Below are positions 1-8,783 of a stretch of DNA of 40,634 bases, piece after piece. Position 1 is the stretch's first letter. The number at the start of each line of letters is the position of its first letter. Under the pieces are notes generated by a model. The model did not search any database, was not told the origin of the DNA, and saw nothing but the letters and a program-made list of their open reading frames with translations. The stretch is from IMG/VR virus record IMGVR_UViG_3300025736_000065, positions 1-40,634 of that record; one strand, written 5' to 3'. This DNA is from a virus. A program made the translations under genes and the position numbers.

Positions 1-189
1 GAACAAGGTGAGTTTTTGCATAAAGAACTATGGGCTGATACTGCATATAGGATAGTAAAATTATTTTCTATGCACCTTGTTAGCAATAACGAAGTGGCGT
101 ATTGCCATGCTGGAAAAGATTACAGACAGAACGAATGTGACGGATATTGCCCCAATTGTGAATATCACCACAATGATAAGGCAATATGA
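1..189 (+). CDS. 3' end of a truncated gene, Cys/His-rich C-terminus
   Basis: An open frame runs in from the left edge and stops at TGA 187-189, giving the last 62 residues of a protein whose start lies outside the window. The tail is rich in Cys and His (CDGYCPNCEYHH), which looks like a small metal-binding knuckle. I do not recognise the family. It points the same way as the next gene. The last codons overlap a 9-bp inverted repeat (GTTAGCAAT at 79-87 and ATTGCTAAC at 189-197), whose meaning is unclear. Confidence 0.5.
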   Translation, partial: EQGEFLHKELWADTAYRIVKLFSMHLVSNNEVAYCHAGKDYRQNECDGYCPNCEYHHNDKAI

Positions 190-226
190 TTGCTAACGTC
201 TTTCTAAATTCCCTTAATTACTCAAA

Positions 227-526
227 ATGGTTGACATAGTGAATATACAGGAAAATTTAAGTATTGTTAGTTATTTAATAATTTATGTGAGATATACTTT
301 ATTAAAAAATATAGTTGCAGATAAATATGGTAATCTTTTTATACTACCACATTTTAATGAAAAAAGAACGACTAATTTCAAGCAACTTAAAATTTACAAA
401 AATGGAAATAGGAAAGCAATAAATTATAAGAAATCGAATGTTTCATTTGTCCAGCTTACCAAAATGAAATATATAGTTGATGAAATGTTTAGGTTGCCGC
501 TGGATTATAAAAAGTATCTACTATAA
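227..526 (+). CDS. Hypothetical protein, 99 aa
   Basis: This is an ATG-started frame of 99 codons on the plus strand, convergent with the late operon that ends at 582. The protein is Lys/Asn/Tyr-rich and soluble-looking. Its middle (around LFILPHFNEKRT, then KQLKIYKNGNRKAI) suggests short beta strands, as in small phage proteins with an SH3-like or WYL-like fold, but I cannot assign a family. The hairpin at 534-555 lies just after its stop, but the T-tract suits the minus strand. The product is unknown; I am fairly sure it is a gene because of its length and codon use in AT-rich DNA. Confidence 0.55.
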   Translation: MVDIVNIQENLSIVSYLIIYVRYTLLKNIVADKYGNLFILPHFNEKRTTNFKQLKIYKNGNRKAINYKKSNVSFVQLTKMKYIVDEMFRLPLDYKKYLL

Positions 527-555
527 AAACAAAGGGAAAGTTTAAAAACCTTCCC
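527..555 (-). terminator. Intrinsic terminator of the late (minus-strand) operon
   Basis: Read on the minus strand, GGGAAGGTT pairs with AACTTTCCC (9 bp with one G-U) around a short TTTA loop (534-555). It is followed by TTTGTTTTTA. It sits about 27 nt after the last late gene (582-941) and marks the end of the late transcript. The plus strand has no T-run after the stem, so it probably does not stop the convergent gene 227-526. Confidence 0.7.
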
Positions 556-581
556 GATGAAAACTAAACTAAAACAAAAAC

Positions 582-941
582 CTAGTCTTTAAATACGTTT
601 ATTATTGGCACTATATTATTATTATACACACCAATCATGGTTTCTACTGCCTCAACTGCATTTATGATAACAATCTCTGCCTTATCTCCAATTACACCAA
701 GCCCGATAGTGTAGTTCAATAACTCTTTGCCGTCTTCTGTTGAAAAATCAAGTATCTCTGCCTTTAGTTTTCCAAACCCAGAAACAATTGTTAATGTAGA
801 AATTGCCTCATCCACAAATCCTAGATATTCAGCTTTGGATATTTTACCATCATCTGATTTTGCCTTTTTTACTTGCAGTGCATAGTCTACTGCATTTTTA
901 ACTAATTTTTTTAACTGGTCTGTTCCTTCTTTTCCTGCCAT
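582..941 (-). CDS. Hypothetical phage protein, last gene of the late operon, 119 aa
   Basis: This 119-residue soluble protein has an amphipathic helical N-terminus (DQLKKLVKNAVDYALQVKKA) and an alternating hydrophobic second half. There is no signal peptide or membrane segment. It follows the lysis genes and precedes the operon terminator. The start ATG at 941 is preceded by an A-rich leader (TTTAAAAACAAAAATC), like the early genes. Proteins of this size and helical make-up are common beside lysis genes in Bacteroidota phages, but the role is unknown. It could be structural or a lysis regulator. Confidence 0.65.
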   Translation of the reverse strand: MAGKEGTDQLKKLVKNAVDYALQVKKAKSDDGKISKAEYLGFVDEAISTLTIVSGFGKLKAEILDFSTEDGKELLNYTIGLGVIGDKAEIVIINAVEAVETMIGVYNNNIVPIINVFKD

Positions 942-1039
942 GATTTTTGTTTTTAAATAAATTATTAATTAATTTTCTAATTGCCTTAAAGTTAATGCTT
1001 TTCTTGCACTTAAGCAATAGTGTGCTATCAATATAATTT

Positions 1040-1195
1040 TCACTGCTGTTTAATTTTCTTTTTAAAGATTGCATTCCACTTTTTTTTAAACCAGAATCTT
1101 TTACCATAAACCCACCTTGCAGCATCAATTGTTGCTGGTATGGTAATTTTTCTATTCCTCCAGTATAATCGCAATATATCTGTAATAAACTTCAT
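1040..1195 (-). CDS. Small basic aromatic protein, 51 aa, coupled to lysozyme
   Basis: A 51-codon frame starts at ATG 1195-1193, overlapping the lysozyme stop as ATGA, the classic translational-coupling arrangement. The product starts MKFITDILRLYWRNRK and continues through DAARWVYGKRFWFKKKW to a Lys-rich end. It is strongly basic and rich in Trp, Tyr and Phe, so it could lie on a membrane as amphipathic helices. A longer frame at 898-1128 overlaps it in another phase and also overlaps the next gene; I take that as a shadow. A lysis role is possible from position only. Confidence 0.7.
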   Translation of the reverse strand: MKFITDILRLYWRNRKITIPATIDAARWVYGKRFWFKKKWNAIFKKKIKQQ

Positions 1196-1617
1196 TTATC
1201 TGATTCTTTTGACAATACCTTACTTAATTCAATTGCCCTTATGCCTACCTGCTTTGCCCATTTACTGTTTAGCATTTCCTTAGCGGCTTCTTTGTAGTTA
1301 CCGATTTCGATTAATGATAATGTTTTCTTGAATTTCAATAATCCATTTAATCCTAAATTAAACCGCATATTCAAAAGAACTAATTTTACATTGTCCGGCA
1401 AATCATAGAAGTAGCTTAATACTACATTCATGGATTCAATACATTCGTCAATATCATTACTCAACAAGTAATCTGCTTCGTATTCTGTTATCCCACGTTC
1501 TTGTAAATTCCTTCCGTATCCTATTGTTAGCTTTCCTGACGTACATCTGTATGGAAACAGACGTAATCCTTCACCTTTCTTTAAATCGTGCCTTAAACTG
1601 TCTCTTAGGTCGCCCAT
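1192..1617 (-). CDS. Endolysin: GH24 (T4/P22-type) lysozyme
   Basis: This is an N-acetylmuramidase that cleaves the MurNAc-GlcNAc bond of peptidoglycan at the end of infection. It is 141 aa with no signal peptide, so a holin must let it out. The family signature E-x8-D/C-x5-T is present: E16 in KKGEGLRL, C25 in YRCTSG and T31 in LTIGYG. The middle residue is Cys rather than the Asp of T4 lysozyme, a variant known in phage endolysins. The C-terminal helices (LLNMRFNLG, then KWAKQVGIRA) match the family. It overlaps the upstream gene by one base (TAATG) and the next by four (ATGA), inside a cluster of membrane proteins. Confidence 0.93.
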   Translation of the reverse strand: MGDLRDSLRHDLKKGEGLRLFPYRCTSGKLTIGYGRNLQERGITEYEADYLLSNDIDECIESMNVVLSYFYDLPDNVKLVLLNMRFNLGLNGLLKFKKTLSLIEIGNYKEAAKEMLNSKWAKQVGIRAIELSKVLSKESDK

Positions 1618-1889
1618 TATTTATTCTGTAACTTGTCTAAAATTAAATCAAGTTTTGAGTCCATGCTTTCAACGAGGGATTTATCAGCCTTTTCGGATAT
1701 TCTTTTATCCTGTTTCGTATTCTGACTATCTACATAGCAAACATCTGCTTTTTTTTCAATCTTATCGTTCAGCTCTTTTTTAGACCCACGCATTCCGTAT
1801 GCCCAAAATATTATTAGTGCTACCAATAAAGTTGACACCAAGTTTAACAGCCACTTTAAAGCGGGCGTATTATCTAACCATTCTTTCAT
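1617..1889 (-). CDS. Single-TM protein with coiled-coil tail, lysis cassette
   Basis: The 90-aa protein has one membrane segment at about residues 12-32 (LKWLLNLVSTLLVALIIFWAY). It is followed by a charged coiled coil with heptad-like KADxxYVD and EKADKSLVESMDSKLD blocks. An anchor plus coil next to an endolysin resembles an inner-membrane spanin or a holin accessory protein. The orientation predicted from the charges is uncertain. The start overlaps the preceding gene by 20 nt and the stop shares a base with the lysozyme ATG. The function is inferred from architecture and position, not from sequence family. Confidence 0.7.
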   Translation of the reverse strand: MKEWLDNTPALKWLLNLVSTLLVALIIFWAYGMRGSKKELNDKIEKKADVCYVDSQNTKQDKRISEKADKSLVESMDSKLDLILDKLQNK

Positions 1890-2223
1890 GCCGTGAGTAT
1901 ATTAAAAATATTATTACGCAACATACAACTGCACATCCTAATTCTTTTGTATGATTCAATTCCCTAAATCGTTCAATATTAAAAAATGAGTATGTATTTA
2001 AAATTAATTCGAAGACAGTTACCCCCATAAATATCTTCATTATTACCCTTAATAATTTATCTTTACTTGATTTTAAAATATATCTAAATGCATAAATTCC
2101 AATTAAATTCCACGTCACATAATAATAACTAGCCCAAAAGCTATTCCCGTGAATATGAAACAAATCATATATCACAAAAAGAACAATTAGAACTAGCCCA
2201 AATATGTTTCGTGCGTTAATCAC
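1870..2223 (-). CDS. Polytopic membrane protein, candidate holin
   Basis: A GTG start at 2223-2221 overlaps the TGA of the upstream small gene (GTGA). The product of 117 aa has about four hydrophobic segments (near residues 7-20, 30-50, 60-83 and 95-112), so it is an integral membrane protein with very short loops. Its place three genes before the endolysin makes a holin or antiholin role reasonable. There is no recognised holin family motif, and the 71-aa two-TM protein at 2365-2580 is a competing candidate. Confidence 0.65.
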   Translation of the reverse strand: MINARNIFGLVLIVLFVIYDLFHIHGNSFWASYYYVTWNLIGIYAFRYILKSSKDKLLRVIMKIFMGVTVFELILNTYSFFNIERFRELNHTKELGCAVVCCVIIFLIYSRHERMVR

Positions 2224-2324
2224 TTTTTCTTCTTCTCCTTTTTGGTTTTTTTTGTTTCTGATGCTGTTGCTGATTCTTCTTTTGGTTCTTCGAAGCCTCC
2301 CGGCGGATCATCTGGTCTTGGCAT
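2220..2324 (-). CDS. Tiny Pro/Lys-rich protein, 34 aa
   Basis: A 34-codon frame starts at ATG 2324 and ends at TGA 2222-2220, overlapping the GTG of the next gene. It fills a gap that would otherwise be empty. The product begins MPRPDDPPGGFEEPKEE and ends in an almost pure Lys/Glu/Thr tail (KKTKKEKKKK). It is probably disordered and might bind nucleic acid or membrane lipid head groups. I do not know the function. The coupling overlap is the main evidence that it is translated. Confidence 0.55.
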   Translation of the reverse strand: MPRPDDPPGGFEEPKEESATASETKKTKKEKKKK

Positions 2325-2364
2325 AACTCTAAATTTTAAATTATTACTAAATTATAACTTTTTA

Positions 2365-2580
2365 TTATAAAATGCAATGTGAATATAATCCATACATAAA
2401 AAATATAAATGACACAACGGCAAATAATATAACTGTCGTTGCGGCTGTTATTAATTTATTCTTTGCAAACCAATCTATAATATTCTCAAAAACCCAACTC
2501 CTAAATGGGTACAACTTAACACTTACATAAGTTGCGGCGATTATCGCAATTAGTATTCCTGCTATTATTAATATTTTCAT
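2365..2580 (-). CDS. Small two-TM membrane protein, candidate holin
   Basis: At 71 aa it has two clear membrane segments, residues 2-20 (ILIIAGILIAIIAATYVSV) and about 44-65 (ITAATTVILFAVVSFIFFMY). A basic, amphipathic linker (RSWVFENIIDWFAKNK) separates them. Size and topology match class II holins, which let the endolysin reach the wall. It lies just downstream of the tail fibre genes and upstream of the lysozyme. No family motif is visible, so holin is an inference from size, topology and position. Confidence 0.65.
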   Translation of the reverse strand: MKILIIAGILIAIIAATYVSVKLYPFRSWVFENIIDWFAKNKLITAATTVILFAVVSFIFFMYGLYSHCIL

Positions 2581-2593
2581 TATCCTGCTATTT

Positions 2594-3907
2594 TTATTTG
2601 TAATCTAAATCAAGTGTTAAATACATATAAAAACCAATTCTTTTATATGTTATTATATCTACCGCTGCATTGGTATCTGTTAATTCCTTTAAACCGCCCT
2701 TCCATTCTACAGAAACACCAGACACCGTAATTATAATATCATCATCATCAGCATCGTCTTGGATAACTATTATTTGACCAGTGCTTCCTGTGGTTGTATT
2801 AGTAATAGCTAATGTGGTTCCCTCATCTATAACTATTGTTGCATCGCTTCCAGAAGTATAATCCATAGTAGATGCTCCTGCTGTTTCTGTTAATGTCTGG
2901 TGTGTTTGTATTACATTATCTGCTTCAATTTCAGAAATACCAGAAACATTATCGTTAGCATCAATTTCTATTCCTGTTGCTTGTACGCCTTTCCCTGTTC
3001 CGTCACTTATTATCATTCTATTGTCAGTGCCAAATGCAGATGCAGCAGTAACATCGCCAAGCTCATTATCAATCCAATTAGTTCCATCTATAGTGCTTGA
3101 AAATATTTGTCCAGGTATTCCTGCATCGCCGTCTGAATCAGCAAGTATCCCTTTTATGGTGGTTGTTATTATATCTGCTGTAAATTCAATATCTGCTCCA
3201 TAAATACTAGAACCGCCACCAGAAATAGTTGGCATCGAACCATCGTTCCCATATACACCATAAAATACGTGTATTAAATCACCTATATCTAAATTAGCAT
3301 AACCTCCTTTCGCTGAATTCCCTGCAATTTCAGCAGCAACAATATATATCGAATCTTTGTATATATTAACCGGAGTAATAGCTTGATAGTTCCACTCGTC
3401 AGATGTGGCAGAACTTATTGTTGTTGTTGCTATTTTTACTTCTGTTGCCTGATTATATAAGTTAATTGTGTGAGATGCTCCAGACGATGGATATACGCCA
3501 AGTTTAGAAACCTGACCATCCGCCAAGGGTTTGAATATATTACCTGTTTGATAAAAACCAGTAGCTATCGTTAATTCTTGTGGTTCTAATGGTCTTATTG
3601 CGGTATCTGGAACTCCAAAAGTATTGTCATCAACGAAGGTATTTTTAGATTTCAATAAAGGCACATTGCTCCCTGTATTTAGTTCCTGCCCAGTAACTGT
3701 TATGTTATTGACATCAGCGGTTGTTACAGCAACGTGCCTTGCTGCCGTATTAGCTACTACATTTGCATTTGTATTTACGGAATCTTGAAATTCCGTTACG
3801 TGACTCGCCGGAATAGGTTTTAATTGGTCGTAGCGAGGTTTCCCGTCTGCTTGACCAAACCCATAAACCGAAATCAATAAAAATAATATCGTGATTAATT
3901 TTTTCAT
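2594..3907 (-). CDS. Secreted fibre-like protein with Sec signal peptide, 437 aa
   Basis: The N-terminus MKKLITILFLLISVYGFGQ is a textbook Bacteroidota Sec signal peptide with Gln after the cleavage site. The body is Thr/Ser/Gly/Asn-rich and beta-structured, like a trimeric tail fibre. Residues about 110-200 (from FYQTGNIFKPL to YIVAAEIAG) resemble a DUF4082-like beta sandwich. The C-terminus (GQIIVIQD, VEWKGGL, GFYMYLTLD) looks like the tip repeats of phage fibres. It overlaps the upstream secreted protein by 4 nt. Position after the tail genes suggests receptor binding, but the signal peptide is hard to fit with ordinary cytoplasmic virion assembly. Confidence 0.75.
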   Translation of the reverse strand: MKKLITILFLLISVYGFGQADGKPRYDQLKPIPASHVTEFQDSVNTNANVVANTAARHVAVTTADVNNITVTGQELNTGSNVPLLKSKNTFVDDNTFGVPDTAIRPLEPQELTIATGFYQTGNIFKPLADGQVSKLGVYPSSGASHTINLYNQATEVKIATTTISSATSDEWNYQAITPVNIYKDSIYIVAAEIAGNSAKGGYANLDIGDLIHVFYGVYGNDGSMPTISGGGSSIYGADIEFTADIITTTIKGILADSDGDAGIPGQIFSSTIDGTNWIDNELGDVTAASAFGTDNRMIISDGTGKGVQATGIEIDANDNVSGISEIEADNVIQTHQTLTETAGASTMDYTSGSDATIVIDEGTTLAITNTTTGSTGQIIVIQDDADDDDIIITVSGVSVEWKGGLKELTDTNAAVDIITYKRIGFYMYLTLDLDYK

Positions 3908-4317
3908 TTTTTATTGCTTTTTTTGTTATTTTTTTTAACCTCTTTAATGGGGTTTTCTTTTATATTCTTAGCTAGTTTTTCTTTTATCTTCTTTGCCTTT
4001 TTTGTGGCAACATTCCTTTTAGAAAAAGAAAATTTCTTAGTTTCAACTATCTTGTTTTGCAAAGGCTCAGGTGCTACATAAGCATCTGCCTTAATTTCCA
4101 ATTCAGCTAATAACCCCTCAATTGTTACCTTAATTGAATCAGGAGTTGACTTTTCTCCTTCTGTAAAAAAGTGTTCGATGTAAACAGGAACTTCGGTTGA
4201 GTTAATGCAAATAAATAACTGTTCTCCTGTTTGTTCGTAACGAGAAATTTTGTAGTTTTCCTGAGCGTTAAGCCCTAGGCTAAAAAGTATTGCTATTGTA
4301 ATTAATAATGTTTTCAT
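3904..4317 (-). CDS. Secreted protein with very basic C-terminal tail, 137 aa
   Basis: MKTLLITIAILFSLGLNAQ is a signal peptide with a predicted cut between AQ and E or A and Q. A small mixed domain of about 70 residues follows (QLFICINSTEVPVYIEHFF to LLAELEIKADAYV), then a long Lys-rich tail (residues about 95-137, KKAKKIKEKLAKN and KKNNKKSNKK). It lies between two fibre-like genes that also carry signal peptides. Binding to a negatively charged surface or nucleic acid is conceivable. I recognise no family. Confidence 0.7.
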   Translation of the reverse strand: MKTLLITIAILFSLGLNAQENYKISRYEQTGEQLFICINSTEVPVYIEHFFTEGEKSTPDSIKVTIEGLLAELEIKADAYVAPEPLQNKIVETKKFSFSKRNVATKKAKKIKEKLAKNIKENPIKEVKKNNKKSNKK

Positions 4318-4332
4318 TTTCCTATGTTTTTA

Positions 4333-7300
4333 TTAATATATGAAGTCAATTCTCAAAATATCGTCCGTAATCGGAATGTAAGCCGCCTCGAAAACGATTG
4401 TATTCGTGCTTTCGGTGTACATTAATCCTAATACTTGTCTTTGCCCATTTAAATACACCTGACTTGAATTTGCAGTAAATGTTTGCGTGCAAGTAAATGT
4501 TGTATTTGAACCGTTAATAGTTCCAGAGGGCGTTTCATTAAATACATGGGTGTGGGTGGCTGCTGTTATATCACTTACATAAGCCACAGTTTCCCTTGTC
4601 GTTCCGCTTGGTGTGAAGTATAGTTTTGCTCCATCGTATTCAAATGCCCCTGCCTCTGCTGTTGTGAGGTTTGTTCCACTTGTGAATTTAAAAGGTGCTG
4701 TTGAAGCTGTGGCTGTTCCTGCTGCTATGTGGACTTTGGCTGTCGGGGCGATTGTACCGAGTCCTATTTTGCCGGTATTGTCTATTACAAAATCAACTGT
4801 TCCCGAAGATATTGCTCCACCGACTCCGAGTGCAGGGTAGGTCGAAGCATCCGCACTTCTTATTATAGCAAACTTATTAATCGCATAAGCATTTGTTATT
4901 AAATATTTTCTTGCACTACCGGAATAATTACGATTGGCATTTAATAGCAATCCACCATAATTACCAGATTCCGATGATCCGTTATCTAATCCCATTCCAT
5001 TAATAATTAGACTGGGAGTCAAGCTGAGTCCATGAGTTTCTGTATTGCCGATTGTAGTAACACCTAAACTATCGGTATATATTACGGTTGTATCTCTATT
5101 TGTTTTTAATTGAAATCCGTTTGTAGATGCAGTAATACTCGTATAATCATTTGTTGTCCCAAATGATGAATTATTCCCAGTATTGTTTGTTAGATATAAA
5201 TTACCTGAGAATAATGATGGTGCTGTTTGTTGGCTCAATATCGCATACGGTGAAGTTATTCCAGATGTCGATTGTGATGCAATATGTATTGCTGCTGCTA
5301 CTCCTACACTTCCACTATTGGTTACTGTTGGTAAATTTGCATCCAGACCATATGCATAATTAACAATGGAACCAACACCATCAACAAAAGCACCCCCTGT
5401 TTCAACGCCTCTCCATGTCGGTAATGTAAATCCAGAATAATGATTTAGCAAAGTCAATATGCCATCAAGCTCGTTAACTGTTGATTGACCCGATTCCGTA
5501 TTCATTATAGACTGAAGCGTACCCCATTGATTTCCTGCCCCATTATTGGCTGTAGCATTAAACACATTCGCAACATTTAATCCTGATGCGGTGGACACTA
5601 TCTGATTGCCTGTCACAATGCTCAATGGACTAATTCGCCCCAAAAAACTAGTAGTCCCAGTGGCAGTAAACGCATTTGCATTATCTAAATAAGCCACATT
5701 GCCTAATGTTCCTCCTGTGTTAATATTTGCTCCTGATATAGAAACACTACCTACGTCTATCCCATTACTAGTAACATCTCCATTTGTGGTTACATCGTCT
5801 AAAGTTAACCCCGAATTAGCTATTACAGTAGGATTATTGGTTATTGAATCCCCCACCGCATCTTTATCTAGCTTTAAATCTAAACTATCGGTTAATCCTA
5901 CTACTTGGCTTTGGCTTACTTCAAATCCTGTTGAATCGAATCCAGTTAATAGTATTGCACTTCTGGAAATAGGTTCCCATTCTCCAGTTGTATTATTCCA
6001 TGTAGTTAACTGGTCATCAACTGTCCCGTCAGCTATATTTGCTGCTGAACTAGAACCTCCACCAGAACCAGACTCATTTCTTAAATCGTAAAAATAATTC
6101 CCATCATCAAATTGTTGTAATACATAATTAACACCATCTCTCTTAACTATTATTCGACATACAGATACGAATAAGTTCTTTAAAAAAGCATCCGTTGGCC
6201 TATATATTGTTTGATTTTTTTTATCTTCAAAAGCCTTATTAAAATCCTTATATTCTTCGGAACCACCACTCTGAACTAATGCCATTATGTTTGTATTTCC
6301 ATTTTCCATTACCCCCAATACAACATTAAAGAATTTACCATCAGCAATAGCCACACCATCTGAATATTCTACATCAAAAGAAAAATCGTTTAAAGTAGAA
6401 TAAGTCCCATCATTTTTAACAAAAAATAAACTATCAACTGTTACTTGCTTCTGTGTTGTTGTTATTGTTTCAAAAATGGATTCATAAGAACCTACACCAA
6501 TAGTTAAATCTGTAGAAGTTACAACTTGTGTCAATCCTGAAAAATATATAGGACCTTGATAAAATGTTCTATGATAAATATTAGAGGCTAATTTATACAT
6601 TTCAATTACAGCATCAGATTTACCATAAATTTTAGTAGAACTTGTTGAAACCGAACCAACCTTATAGTTAGACACATGAGCATGTATAACAACTCCTTCG
6701 GGACTAGTATTCGTTGCAACTAATTCAGGATTATCACTACCATCATTTTGAACATACACATACACAGTATTAGGGCTTGCATCCGTTCCAGCCACAGCTG
6801 TTGCATTAACACTCATAGTAGAACCTATGCTGAATAAGGTTTTATCATCTAACACAAATGCTAAAAAACCATTACTTTCTACCTCCGTTAATGTAATTGT
6901 CCATACACCTCCAGAAGTACTTTCTGATATAGTATAAGGTAATATTGCTGCCTCTTCCGAATAATCTCGGTGCAACCTGGATAGTTGCCTTGCAGTAAAA
7001 GGAACACCATTTACATCTCTAAAATGTGCATCCTTAAAAGGCTTAGTAGCGCTACCTAATTCAAATGAATCTGCAATAGTTGGCAAAATATTTCCAATAC
7101 CATCAATTAACATATTCGAAGATTCAATGGTATCTCCAGACGTTCCCTTGAATATACTTATTGATTTGTCTAGTATTGTTCCGTCTGAAACAATAATATC
7201 AGGAAGATTTGCTCTTACGGTATCTCCGGCTGCACTTAATAATAAATACCTATCATCAATACTCGTAGAATCAACAACAGAACCGCTTAAATAGGCTCGC

Positions 7301-7599
7301 AAATAACCGTCTGAGGAGTTGAATACAACTGAATCCCAACCTCCATCCGTTGCAATATAAGCAACCAGTGTACGTAAATTTATACCATCCAAATCAACGG
7401 CGGGGTCAGACATGTTCTTATACTTAAACTGCCCTGTTGAATCGGCATTAACCACAATTACGGTATCAATGCCACCTGATTTATTTCCATAAATAGCATT
7501 ATTAAGTTTCATTAAATCAACATTTATGTTTTCCCCTTCTTCCTGAGAATAAACTATAAATGAAAACAAAATCAATATTAATGTTAGTATCTTTTTCAT
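4333..7599 (-). CDS. Giant tail-fibre-like protein with Sec signal peptide, 1088 aa
   Basis: This protein starts MKKILTLILILFSFIVYSQ, a signal peptide, and then runs for over 1000 residues of Gly/Ser/Thr/Asn-rich beta structure typical of trimeric phage fibres. Near residues 190-200 (FELGSATKPFKDAHFRD) and near the C-terminus (NTGKIGLGTIAPTAKVHIA) are motifs often seen in Bacteroidota fibre and adhesin proteins. A distinct C-terminal domain of about 75 aa (HTHVFNETPSG to DDILRIDFIY) looks like a beta-sandwich tip. It follows the tail-tip genes with a 2-nt gap. Most likely it is a receptor-binding fibre; a host-surface adhesin or decoy is the alternative raised by the signal peptide. Confidence 0.8.
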   Translation of the reverse strand: MKKILTLILILFSFIVYSQEEGENINVDLMKLNNAIYGNKSGGIDTVIVVNADSTGQFKYKNMSDPAVDLDGINLRTLVAYIATDGGWDSVVFNSSDGYLRAYLSGSVVDSTSIDDRYLLLSAAGDTVRANLPDIIVSDGTILDKSISIFKGTSGDTIESSNMLIDGIGNILPTIADSFELGSATKPFKDAHFRDVNGVPFTARQLSRLHRDYSEEAAILPYTISESTSGGVWTITLTEVESNGFLAFVLDDKTLFSIGSTMSVNATAVAGTDASPNTVYVYVQNDGSDNPELVATNTSPEGVVIHAHVSNYKVGSVSTSSTKIYGKSDAVIEMYKLASNIYHRTFYQGPIYFSGLTQVVTSTDLTIGVGSYESIFETITTTQKQVTVDSLFFVKNDGTYSTLNDFSFDVEYSDGVAIADGKFFNVVLGVMENGNTNIMALVQSGGSEEYKDFNKAFEDKKNQTIYRPTDAFLKNLFVSVCRIIVKRDGVNYVLQQFDDGNYFYDLRNESGSGGGSSSAANIADGTVDDQLTTWNNTTGEWEPISRSAILLTGFDSTGFEVSQSQVVGLTDSLDLKLDKDAVGDSITNNPTVIANSGLTLDDVTTNGDVTSNGIDVGSVSISGANINTGGTLGNVAYLDNANAFTATGTTSFLGRISPLSIVTGNQIVSTASGLNVANVFNATANNGAGNQWGTLQSIMNTESGQSTVNELDGILTLLNHYSGFTLPTWRGVETGGAFVDGVGSIVNYAYGLDANLPTVTNSGSVGVAAAIHIASQSTSGITSPYAILSQQTAPSLFSGNLYLTNNTGNNSSFGTTNDYTSITASTNGFQLKTNRDTTVIYTDSLGVTTIGNTETHGLSLTPSLIINGMGLDNGSSESGNYGGLLLNANRNYSGSARKYLITNAYAINKFAIIRSADASTYPALGVGGAISSGTVDFVIDNTGKIGLGTIAPTAKVHIAAGTATASTAPFKFTSGTNLTTAEAGAFEYDGAKLYFTPSGTTRETVAYVSDITAATHTHVFNETPSGTINGSNTTFTCTQTFTANSSQVYLNGQRQVLGLMYTESTNTIVFEAAYIPITDDILRIDFIY

Positions 7600-7601
7600 G
7601 T

Positions 7602-8783
7602 TTAAGATGTTGTATCGATAACAGTATCGAAGTTTATAATTATGTCCATTACTGCACCGGTTCCCGAAACAGCTATATAAACGTTGCTTGCAGCATCTGG
7701 ATTCTTTAAAAAGTGCCTTGAATATCCCTTAAACTTTCCGGTTGAGGGATAAGAGGCTAGCGTTATGCTTCCTTGCATTGCGTCAATCAAATCAGTACCA
7801 GCCAAGGTAGTTCCAATTGTTACTACCGCCGTAGCTGCTGCGCTCGTTAATGCGTGTCGTATAAATATTGAATGTAACATATAACCTTCAGGGTTTTCTA
7901 TTACCGCCCCGGCTGTTGTTACTCCTGTATTTCGAATTGGTACTATTGCCATAGTTGTATCTGTATTTGTTATTCCTAAATCATCAACATTTAAACCAAC
8001 CTCATTTTTTTGAGTTAATTTTAAAGAACATTGAATAGATGTACTCTGACCATATCGTTCCTGTTCGATTTCTCCTTCTTTGATGTATTGCAGCCCGTTC
8101 ATTTCAAATACATCTAAATCGCTTATTATTCCTATTTTTGTAGCTAGATAATCAGGAATACCCCCTGTATTAAATGTCAACCCGCTATAATAGTTAGCTG
8201 AAATAATAGTTTTGCTTTGTGATCCTTCCAATATTTCAATAGAATCTGAGTCATTCGGGTCCAAATCAACCGCTTCAACATAGAAATACATAAAGGCTAC
8301 TTCAGACCAGTCAATCCAATAATCTGATAAATCGCTTTCGTTCCTATCTAAATTGGTATATTTCAAACGCCTTATTTTACCGTCTGCAATATCCTCTGTT
8401 AAGTCACGGCAATAAATAGGCTCACTGGTTAATGTATTAGCCCCCTGAACACACGTAAATGTTATTTTCTTGTCGTAATACGTTGCGCCTAGAGTAACCT
8501 CAAAATCAAAGAAATACCTGTTATCTAAACCAGTATAACTACTTACTAAAGTTCCGGTTATTGGTGTTTGTATTTCAGGAATAAAAATATTTAAAGTTGG
8601 TAATGTTGCCACATCAGAAGTAAACTGAAGATAAATAATATCGCCATAATTAAACTGCTGGCAATATTCTATAATAGTATATCCAGCCTGTTTCCTGTCA
8701 GCGTGTAAAGTATTCCACTTGTTAGGATACCCACCATCGAGGTTTTTAAAAGTGACGCTATTTATTTTAGAGCTTGTAAACAT
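7602..8783 (-). CDS. Putative distal tail / baseplate protein, 393 aa
   Basis: The 393-residue, beta-rich, acidic protein has no signal peptide. It shares one base with the upstream tail gene and lies 2 nt before the giant fibre. The N-terminal half contains aromatic beta strands (YGDIIYLQFTSD, RYFFDFEVTLG). The last 100 residues (SIFIRHALTSAAATAVVTIG to VYIAVSGTGAVMDIIINF) look like a carbohydrate-binding or fibre-attachment sandwich. Order after the tape measure and a large tip protein fits a baseplate upper protein or fibre adaptor in siphoviruses. This is a positional call. Confidence 0.6.
   Translation of the reverse strand: MFTSSKINSVTFKNLDGGYPNKWNTLHADRKQAGYTIIEYCQQFNYGDIIYLQFTSDVATLPTLNIFIPEIQTPITGTLVSSYTGLDNRYFFDFEVTLGATYYDKKITFTCVQGANTLTSEPIYCRDLTEDIADGKIRRLKYTNLDRNESDLSDYWIDWSEVAFMYFYVEAVDLDPNDSDSIEILEGSQSKTIISANYYSGLTFNTGGIPDYLATKIGIISDLDVFEMNGLQYIKEGEIEQERYGQSTSIQCSLKLTQKNEVGLNVDDLGITNTDTTMAIVPIRNTGVTTAGAVIENPEGYMLHSIFIRHALTSAAATAVVTIGTTLAGTDLIDAMQGSITLASYPSTGKFKGYSRHFLKNPDAASNVYIAVSGTGAVMDIIINFDTVIDTTS

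Noticed and set aside
79-197. 9-bp inverted repeat GTTAGCAAT / ATTGCTAAC
   Set aside because: The arms are about 100 nt apart across coding sequence; no convincing role as terminator or attachment site.
898-1128. 76-codon frame on the minus strand
   Set aside because: It overlaps a better, coupled 51-aa frame (1040-1195) and the start of the next gene; the composition is unconvincing.
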